From: Streptomyces sp. KL109B
GTDB lineage: Bacteria > Actinomycetota > Actinomycetes > Streptomycetales > Streptomycetaceae
DNA length: 64,000 nucleotides
NCBI RefSeq assembly: GCF_030766935.1
Contig: NZ_JASERL010000002.1
Location: 1,054,001 to 1,118,000, forward strand
Reading direction: 5' to 3'
Shown here: one piece after another, positions 58,234 to 64,000 of the stretch
Layout: every line of letters begins with the position of its first letter
Numbering within the stretch: position 1 is the first letter of the stretch
Position numbers and translations under genes: made by a program
Notes under the pieces: model-generated
Database searches by the model: none
The model's input: only the letters and a program-made list of their open reading frames with translations
What the model was told of the DNA's origin: nothing

Positions 58234-60818
58234 ACGTTCCTGCCTCTCTGGGGTGCGGCCGCCGGTGCGGCTGTCTGTACGGCGGGTTCTGCGGGTTCTA
58301 CGGGTTCTACGGCGGTGTGGGCGGCCCGCAGGGTCAGGACCATGGTGAGCCCGCCTCCTGGAGTGTCCTCCGCACTGAGCGTGCCCCCCATCGCCTCTAC
58401 GAAGCCGCGCGCCACGGCGAGCCCGAGGCCCACACCGGCGCCGCGCGGAGCGTCACCGTAGCGCTGGAAGGGCGCGAATATCCGGTCCTTGGCGTCGTCG
58501 GGGACGCCGGGCCCGCGGTCCACCACACGTAGTTCCACGCGGTCGCCGAGCGCGCTCGCGGACACGAGCACGGGTTCGTCGGGCGGGCTGTACTTGACGG
58601 CGTTCTCGACGATGTTGGCGACGGCCCGCTCCAGGAGGCCCTTGTCGACGCTCACCATGGGCAGCGTCTCGGGGACGTCGAGGTCGACGCTGAGGTCCGG
58701 GTCCGGCACGCCGACCAGCGCCATCGGCACGACCTCGTCGAGGTCGATCTCGCGGATGAGCGGGGTGACGGTGCCGGTCTGGAGGCGCGACATGTCGAGC
58801 AGGTTGCCCACGAGGTGGTCGAGCCGGTCGGCGCCCTCCTCGATCCCGGCGAGGAGCTCCGCCTGGTCCTCGGGCGACCAGTCGACGTCCTCGGAGCGCA
58901 GCGAGGACACCGACGCCTTGATGCCCGCGAGCGGGGTGCGCAGGTCGTGCGAGACGGCCGCGAGCAGCGCCGTACGGATGCGGTTGCCCTCGGCCAGGGT
59001 GCGGGCCTGGTCGGCCTCGGACTGGAGGCGCTGGCGGTCGAGTACGACGGCGGCCTGCGCGGCGAAGGCGGCGAGCACGCGCCGGTCCTCCGCGGGCAGC
59101 ACACGGCCGGACAGGGCGAGCGCCATGTGGTCGCCGACCGGCATGTCGACGTCGGCGTCCTCGGGCCGGCCCAGGGGTCGCGGCCCGACGCTCCCCGCGC
59201 AGGTCCAGGGCGCCGTGTCGCGCTCCCGCTCCAGCAGCGCCACGGACTCCATCGCGAAGGTCTCCCGTACGCGTTCCAGGAGCGCCTCCAGGCTCGTGTC
59301 GCCGCGCAGCACGCTGCCCGCCAGGAACGACAGGATCTCGGACTCCGCGCGCAGCCGGGCCGCCTGGTGGGTGCGGCGCGCCGCGATGTCGACGACCGAG
59401 GCCACGGACACCGCGACGCCCACGAAGATCACGATGGCGACGATGTTGCGTGGGTCGGCGATGGTCCACAGGTGCAGCGGCGGCGTGAAGAAGTAGTTCA
59501 GGAGCAGCGAGCCGAACGCCGCCGAGGCCAGCGCCGGGAGCAGCCCGCCGACGAGCGCCGCGGCGACCGTCAGGGACAGGAACAGCAGCATGTCGTTGGC
59601 GAGGCCGAGGTCGCTCTCGGCGTGCGTGAGGATCAGCGAGAGCAGCGCGGGGCCGCCGACGCCGATGAGCCAGCCCCACACGACCCGGGAGCGGCCGAAC
59701 CGGGCGCCGCGTGCCACAGGCAGCCCGCGCCCCTTGGCGACCTCGTCGTGCGTGACGATGTGCACGTCGAGGTCGGGCCCGGACTCGCGGGCGACGGTGG
59801 CGCCGACGCCGGGGCCGAACATGTACTGCCAGGTCTTGCGGCGCGAGGAGCCCAGGACGATCTGGGTGGCGTTGACGCCGCGGGCGAACTCCAGGAGGGC
59901 CGCGGGGATGTCGTCGCCGATGACGTGATGGAACGTTCCGCCGAGGTCTTCGACCAGGGTGCGCTGAACCGCGAGCTCCTTGGGCGAGGCGGCGGTGAGG
60001 CCGTCGCTGCGGGCGATGTACACGGCGAGCACCTCGCCGCCGGCGCCCTTCTCGGCGAGCCGCGCCGCGCGCCTGATCAACGTACGGCCCTCGGGCCCGC
60101 CGGTGAGTCCTACGACGATGCGCTCGCGGGCCTGCCACGTGGAGCGGATGTTGTGCTCGCCCCGGTACTCCTGGAGGTACTCGTCGGCCCGGTCGGCGAC
60201 CCAGAGGAGGGCCAGCTCACGCAGGGCGGTGAGGTTGCCGGGGCGGAAGTAGTTGGAGAGCGAGGCGTCGATCCGGTCCGGCTTGTAGATGTTGCCGTGC
60301 GCCATGCGGCGGCGCAGCGCCTGGGGCGACATGTCGACGAGCTCGATCTGGTCGGCACGGCGGACGACTTCGTCGGGAACCGTCTCCCGTTGACGTACAC
60401 CAGTGATCGAATCAACCACGTCACCCAACGACTCAAGATGTTGAATGTTGACGGTCGATACGACATCGATGCCCGCACCAAGCAGTTCCTCCACGTCCTG
60501 CCAGCGCTTGGCGTTGCGCGAGCCCGGCACGTTCGTGTGGGCCAGTTCGTCGACGAGGGCGACGGCGGGGGCGCGGCGCAGCACGGCGTCCACGTCCATC
60601 TCCTGGAAGACGGTGCCCCGGTACGTGAGTTCCTTGCGGGGCAGCTGCTCCAGGCCGTGCAGCATCACCTCGGTACGCGGCCGGTCGTGGTGCTCGACGA
60701 ACGCCACCACGCAGTCCGTGCCCCGCTCCACCCGGCGGTGCGCCTCGGACAGCATCGCGTACGTCTTGCCGACGCCCGGTGCGGAACCGAGGTATATCCG
60801 AAGCTTGCCGCGTCCCAT
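58230..60818 (-). CDS. kdpD: KdpD osmosensitive potassium sensor histidine kinase
   Basis: An 862-residue membrane kinase. The KdpD N-terminal domain begins GRGKLRIYLGSAPGVGKTYAMLSEAHRR with a P-loop; a USP-like domain follows (LTGGPEGRTLIRRAARLAEKG); four DUF4118 membrane segments lie around 390-490; then GAF-like, HisKA (His in AVSHDLRTPLAGIKAS) and HATPase_c (VENAVKYSPP; GVGLGLAVARGFVEAMGG). All kinase motifs are intact. It senses low K+ or high ionic strength. The ATG at 60818 follows a 127-bp gap that should carry the kdpDE promoter. Confidence 0.95.
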   Translation of the reverse strand: MGRGKLRIYLGSAPGVGKTYAMLSEAHRRVERGTDCVVAFVEHHDRPRTEVMLHGLEQLPRKELTYRGTVFQEMDVDAVLRRAPAVALVDELAHTNVPGSRNAKRWQDVEELLGAGIDVVSTVNIQHLESLGDVVDSITGVRQRETVPDEVVRRADQIELVDMSPQALRRRMAHGNIYKPDRIDASLSNYFRPGNLTALRELALLWVADRADEYLQEYRGEHNIRSTWQARERIVVGLTGGPEGRTLIRRAARLAEKGAGGEVLAVYIARSDGLTAASPKELAVQRTLVEDLGGTFHHVIGDDIPAALLEFARGVNATQIVLGSSRRKTWQYMFGPGVGATVARESGPDLDVHIVTHDEVAKGRGLPVARGARFGRSRVVWGWLIGVGGPALLSLILTHAESDLGLANDMLLFLSLTVAAALVGGLLPALASAAFGSLLLNYFFTPPLHLWTIADPRNIVAIVIFVGVAVSVASVVDIAARRTHQAARLRAESEILSFLAGSVLRGDTSLEALLERVRETFAMESVALLERERDTAPWTCAGSVGPRPLGRPEDADVDMPVGDHMALALSGRVLPAEDRRVLAAFAAQAAVVLDRQRLQSEADQARTLAEGNRIRTALLAAVSHDLRTPLAGIKASVSSLRSEDVDWSPEDQAELLAGIEEGADRLDHLVGNLLDMSRLQTGTVTPLIREIDLDEVVPMALVGVPDPDLSVDLDVPETLPMVSVDKGLLERAVANIVENAVKYSPPDEPVLVSASALGDRVELRVVDRGPGVPDDAKDRIFAPFQRYGDAPRGAGVGLGLAVARGFVEAMGGTLSAEDTPGGGLTMVLTLRAAHTAVEPVEPAEPAVQTAAPAAAPQRGRNV

Positions 60819-60945
60819 GGCCCCATTGTCTTCCTGTGACTGCTCTGCGCAGCGTCGAGCCTACGGCCGCCGAACTGGGCAAATGGGGCGGAGGGCGGCT
60901 GGGCGGGCGGCTTTGACACAACCCTGATGCGTCTCAGTGCTCGGC

Positions 60946-61671
60946 TCAGTGTTCGGCGATCTCCCCGTCGCGCAGCTCCAGGACGCGGTCGGCGAGGTCG
61001 AGGAGCGCGGCGTCGTGCGTGGCCACGAGCGCGGTGACGTGCTCGCTGCGCACGACCGCCCGCAGCAGTTCCATCACGGCGAGCCCGGTCTCCGCGTCGA
61101 GCTGTCCGGTGGGCTCGTCGGCGATCAGCAGGGCCGGCTTGTTGGCGAGCGCGCGGGCGATGGCCACGCGCTGCTGCTGCCCGCCGGACAGCTCGCCGGG
61201 CCGCTGCGCGGCGTGCCCCGCGAGGCCCACCAGGGAGAGCAGCAGCTCGACCCGCTCCTCACGCGCGCGTGGCCGCTCCTTGCGCAGCCGCATCGGTACG
61301 CCGACGTTCTCGGCGGCGGACAGGATCGGGATCAGCCCGAAGGACTGGAAGATGAAGCCGACCCTGTCGCGGCGCAGCGCGAGCAGCCCGTCCTCGCCCA
61401 GCTCGGAGAGGTCGAGCCCGTCCACGACGACCCGCCCCCGGTCCGGCCGGTCGAGCCCGCCGACGAGGTTGAGCAGCGTGGTCTTGCCGGATCCCGACCG
61501 CCCCTTGAGGGCGACGAGTTCGCCGCGCGGCACCTCGAAGGAGACTCCGCGCAGGGCGTGCACGGCGGCGGCGCCGGTCCCGTACGAGCGGTGCAGGCCG
61601 TCCACCCGGACCATCGGCCCGCTGCCGCCCTGCTCCAGGACGGCGGTCCCCGCCTCGGTGCTCTCGGTCAT
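60946..61671 (-). CDS. Orphan ABC transporter ATP-binding protein, LolD/MacB type
   Basis: A 241-residue ATPase: Walker A GRSGSGKT, Q-loop FIFQSFGLIPILSAAENV, signature LSGGQQQRVAIARAL, Walker B LLIADEPTGQLD and H-loop THD. The LIPILSAAENV phrase is typical for the MacB/LolD group that pairs with FtsX-type permeases, but no permease gene is adjacent. It is followed by kdpD and preceded by the DUF3710 gene after a terminator. Start ATG 61671. Confidence 0.9.
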   Translation of the reverse strand: MTESTEAGTAVLEQGGSGPMVRVDGLHRSYGTGAAAVHALRGVSFEVPRGELVALKGRSGSGKTTLLNLVGGLDRPDRGRVVVDGLDLSELGEDGLLALRRDRVGFIFQSFGLIPILSAAENVGVPMRLRKERPRAREERVELLLSLVGLAGHAAQRPGELSGGQQQRVAIARALANKPALLIADEPTGQLDAETGLAVMELLRAVVRSEHVTALVATHDAALLDLADRVLELRDGEIAEH

Positions 61672-61774
61672 CGCGCCCGCTCCCCCGCACGTACGTTCCC
61701 GGTCGGCCGTCAGTATGGCCGCGCGGCTCGGGGCCGGGCAACGGTCGGGGCGGGTGGGCGGCTTGTGCCCCATG

Positions 61775-61824
61775 ACGAAGGCCGGTGCCGCGCACCCCTA
61801 CGGATGCGCGGCACCGGCCTTCGT
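61775..61824 (-). terminator. Hairpin terminator of the dut-DUF3710 operon
   Basis: A perfect 20-bp stem, ACGAAGGCCGGTGCCGCGCA and complement, with a 10-nt loop, lies 18 bp after the DUF3710 stop on the minus strand. No T tract is seen. Confidence 0.85.
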
Positions 61825-61841
61825 ACAACAGCTGAGGCGGC

Positions 61842-62606
61842 TCAGCGGACCTCGGTGATCTCCGGGCCGCGGGCCAGCTGGCCCATGCCTCCGGAGAAGC
61901 GCGAGGCTTCCTGGGACTCGCCCTGGGCGCTCTCGGCGACCATCTGCGCGTCGTCCGGGAGCTTGAGGACGATCGGGTCGCGCGGGGCCATCGGGCCCTC
62001 GCCGCGCACCACGACGGTGTCGCGGAAGATCTGCTCCAGGAGACCGGCCGCCTGCGGCTGCACGGCGCCCTGGCCGGAGATCACGCCGCGCAGGAACCAG
62101 CGCGGGCCGTCGACTCCGATGAACCGTACGACCTGGAAACCGCCCGTGCCGTCCGGCAGTTGGACCGGCACCTGGGCCCGCAGCTCCCAGCCGAGCGGGC
62201 CCTCGACCTCGTCGATCACGCCGCCCTGTTGAGTGATGCCCGAGGCGATCTCCTCGCGGACCTCGCCCCAGATGCCCTCCTTCTTGGGCGCGGCGAAGGC
62301 CTGCAGCTGGATCGCGCTGTCCTGGAGGACGACGGTCGCGGCGACGATCGCGTCGCCCGCAACCTCCACGCGCAGCTCCATGCCCTCCACGCCGGGGACG
62401 AAGACCCCGCCCAGGTCGACCCGGCCCTCGCCGGGCTCCCGGGCCTCGGAGGCGTCCCAAGGGCCGTCGGGACGGGGCTCCGGCTCGAGCCGGACGCGCT
62501 CCGACTCCTCGGCGTCCGTGTCGGCGCTGGCAGCGTCCTCAGCGAACTGCTCGGTCTCGCCGGCCGCATCCTCGGCGGCGCCGTCCTTGTTACGACGTCC
62601 GAACAC
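61842..62606 (-). CDS. DUF3710-family protein
   Basis: A 254-residue cytoplasmic protein. An acidic disordered N-terminus (about 60 residues) precedes the DUF3710 domain: GRVDLGGVFVPGVEGMELRVEV, LQDSAIQLQAFAAPKKEGIWGEVREEI and GVDGPRWFLRGVISGQGA. Function unknown; the family is conserved next to dut in actinobacteria (Rv2696c, from memory). GTG 62606 is chosen because AAGGA lies seven bases upstream; it starts one base after the dut stop. Confidence 0.88.
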   Translation of the reverse strand: MFGRRNKDGAAEDAAGETEQFAEDAASADTDAEESERVRLEPEPRPDGPWDASEAREPGEGRVDLGGVFVPGVEGMELRVEVAGDAIVAATVVLQDSAIQLQAFAAPKKEGIWGEVREEIASGITQQGGVIDEVEGPLGWELRAQVPVQLPDGTGGFQVVRFIGVDGPRWFLRGVISGQGAVQPQAAGLLEQIFRDTVVVRGEGPMAPRDPIVLKLPDDAQMVAESAQGESQEASRFSGGMGQLARGPEITEVR

Positions 62607-62607
62607 G

Positions 62608-63171
62608 TCACTGTCCTTCCCGGTCGGATACGACCGAAGCGTATCGATTCCCACCCATTTGACCGTCCGCGCCGCTGTCGGCAACGGTCGGACCACCTAC
62701 GGAAGAGTGCCCGCCGGTGGACCCGAAGCCCCCCTCGGCCCGCACCGATTCGGGAAGTTCCGCGACCTCCTGGAAGCGGACCCTCTCGACCTGCTGGACG
62801 ACCAGTTGGGCAATCCGGTCGAAACGCTCGAACCGCACGCTGTCGCGCGGGTCGAGATTCACCACGATCACCTTGATCTCCCCACGGTACCCGGCATCCA
62901 CCGTCCCTGGGGCATTCACCAGAGCCACGCCGCAGCGCGCTGCGAGGCCGGATCTGGGGTGCACGAAGGCCGCGTACCCCTCGGGCAGGGCGATCGACAC
63001 TCCAGTGGGCAGAACGACCCGCTCGCCGGGCGCGAGTTCGCACGCCTCGGTGGTCCGCAGATCCGCTCCGGCGTCACCGGGGTGCTCGTACGAAGGCAGC
63101 GGCACGTCGGGGTCGACGCGCCGTACGAGCACGCCGAGTTCGCTGCCGGGGCCGCCATGGACAATGCTCAC
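62608..63171 (-). CDS. dut: Deoxyuridine 5'-triphosphate nucleotidohydrolase (dUTPase)
   Basis: A 187-residue trimeric dUTPase hydrolysing dUTP to dUMP and PPi. All five motifs are present: GDAGADLRT (I), HPRSGLAAR (II), NAPGTVDAGYRGEIKV (III), RIAQLVV (IV) and the C-terminal glycine-rich RAEGGFGSTGGH (V). A tail of about 30 residues after motif V is longer than usual and Ser/Gly-rich. It overlaps the thioesterase gene upstream by four bases (ATGA). Confidence 0.96.
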   Translation of the reverse strand: MSIVHGGPGSELGVLVRRVDPDVPLPSYEHPGDAGADLRTTEACELAPGERVVLPTGVSIALPEGYAAFVHPRSGLAARCGVALVNAPGTVDAGYRGEIKVIVVNLDPRDSVRFERFDRIAQLVVQQVERVRFQEVAELPESVRAEGGFGSTGGHSSVGGPTVADSGADGQMGGNRYASVVSDREGQ

Positions 63172-63752
63172 GGGTTCACCTCGAAGGCGCGGGCGCGCCT
63201 GACCTGATCGGGGTCGCTCATGGCCGCCTGGATCTCTTCCTCGCGGCCGTTCTCGATGAAGTGGTCGACCTTGACCTCGATGAAGAGGGCGTCGGCGCGC
63301 ACCGCGACGGGCCCGTCGGGGCCGCCGATCCGGCCGGTCGCGGTCGAGTAGATCTTGCGCCCGGCGACGGCCGTCACCTCGGCGGACAGGAACAGCAGCG
63401 TGTCCACGGGGACGGGCCGCACGAAGTCGGTCTCCAGGCGACCGGTCACGGCGATGGCCTGGAGCAGCCAGTTCAAGGAGCCGAGCGTCTCGTCGAGCGC
63501 GGTCGCGAGGATCCCGCCGTGCGCGAGCCCCGGCGCGCCCTGATGGGCGGGGCGCACGGTGAACTCGGCGGTGACGGTGACGCCTTCACCGGCCCGTGTC
63601 TCCAGGTGCAGCCCGTGCGGTTGCTCGCCGCCGCAGCCGAAACAGTGTCCGTAGTGCGCGCCGAGAAGCTCGCCCGGTGCGGGAGCGTCGGGGTGCCGCA
63701 CCGGGGCTATGGCGTCGGCGGGGGGCGTCAGAGCTGCTGAAGTACCACTCAC
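63168..63752 (-). CDS. PaaI-type hotdog thioesterase
   Basis: A 194-residue hotdog-fold protein: GAHYGHCFGCGGEQPHGLHL, then the central helix motif LAHGGILATALDETLGSLNWLL, and TGRLETDFVRPVPVDTLLFLSAEV. Asp/Glu in ALDETLG would serve as the catalytic acid in a PaaI-like acyl-CoA thioesterase. Substrate unknown. GTG start at 63752; its stop overlaps the dut start. It diverges from the DUF3093 gene over 58 bp. Confidence 0.85.
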   Translation of the reverse strand: MSGTSAALTPPADAIAPVRHPDAPAPGELLGAHYGHCFGCGGEQPHGLHLETRAGEGVTVTAEFTVRPAHQGAPGLAHGGILATALDETLGSLNWLLQAIAVTGRLETDFVRPVPVDTLLFLSAEVTAVAGRKIYSTATGRIGGPDGPVAVRADALFIEVKVDHFIENGREEEIQAAMSDPDQVRRARAFEVNP

Positions 63753-63810
63753 AGGCGCAGACCTTACCCGCGCGTCCTATCAGTCCACGCATCATGCCAA
63801 GCTTGACCCC

Positions 63811-64000
63811 ATGGAGCTCTCGACGACGCCTTACGACGAACGACTCACCGCGCCCCGTTCGTGGTGGCTCATCACCTTCATGGTCGGCGTCGTCGGAGCC
63901 ATCATCCTGCTGCCCTTCGGCACGTTGCCGCTGCTCGGCGGCTTCGTCGGCGGTCTGCTCATCGCGGCCGTGATCACCAGCTCGTACGGCTCGGCGCGGG
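63811..64000 (+). CDS. DUF3093-family membrane protein, 5' part only
   Basis: The first 63 codons are visible: MELSTTPYDERLTAPRSWWL, then two hydrophobic segments (TFMVGVVGAIILLPFG and GGFVGGLLIAAVITSSYG). This is the usual opening of the actinobacterial DUF3093 membrane proteins found beside dut (Rv2698, from memory). The gene runs off the window end. Function unknown. Confidence 0.82.
   Translation, partial: MELSTTPYDERLTAPRSWWLITFMVGVVGAIILLPFGTLPLLGGFVGGLLIAAVITSSYGSAR

Overview
The window is chromosomal DNA of a Streptomyces. It has very high GC, GC-biased third codon positions, many GTG starts, ATGA/GTGA gene overlaps, and Streptomyces-type gene neighbourhoods. No tRNA, rRNA, CRISPR array, insertion sequence or prophage was seen.

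Layout. 0-4 kb: tail of an anti-sigma-type ATPase, then an arginine deiminase operon (arcA, ornithine carbamoyltransferase, amino acid permease). 4.1-8.2 kb: the Pnkp-Hen1 RNA repair pair. 8.3-13.4 kb: an F420-type LLM oxidoreductase, two small hypotheticals, a MazG-like pyrophosphohydrolase coupled to an AAA ATPase, a SepF-like division protein and an ABC ATPase. 13.4-23.3 kb: an apparent TetR-controlled catabolic unit (amidase, CocE-type hydrolase, five-gene peptide-type ABC transporter, DUF3237 protein). Near-identical palindromes lie in front of the amidase and in the TetR/hydrolase intergenic region. 23.4-32.4 kb: a mannan-use locus with a secreted GH26 mannanase, a GH2 beta-mannosidase, a sugar ABC importer without its own ATPase, and two related LacI repressors.

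32.3-51 kb: a natural-product cluster of the rebeccamycin/chromopyrrolic-acid type. It has a flavin reductase, a RebH-like tryptophan halogenase, a RebO-like amino acid oxidase and a RebD-like chromopyrrolic acid synthase. These are followed by a LAL regulator carrying a TTA codon, four methyltransferase genes (one frameshifted), a PapA/condensation-fold protein lacking the HHxxxDG histidines, an MFS exporter and a Rieske oxygenase. RebC and RebP, needed for indolocarbazole ring closure, are absent, so a halogenated, methylated and possibly Rieske-oxidised bisindole pyrrole is the best guess. Tandem repeats of 7, 8, about 22 and about 18 bp sit at successive gene junctions, and a 27-bp repeat lies inside the RebD homologue.

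51-64 kb: conserved actinobacterial core with a potassium theme. It holds a TRAM-domain RNA methyltransferase, a KimA-like K+ transporter, two TrkA/Ceo proteins, DUF3159 and OB-fold proteins, KdpE/KdpD, an orphan ABC ATPase, a DUF3710 protein, dUTPase, a PaaI-type thioesterase and the start of a DUF3093 protein. From memory, the order matches the Mycobacterium tuberculosis Rv2689c-Rv2698 block, with kdpED and the ABC ATPase added.
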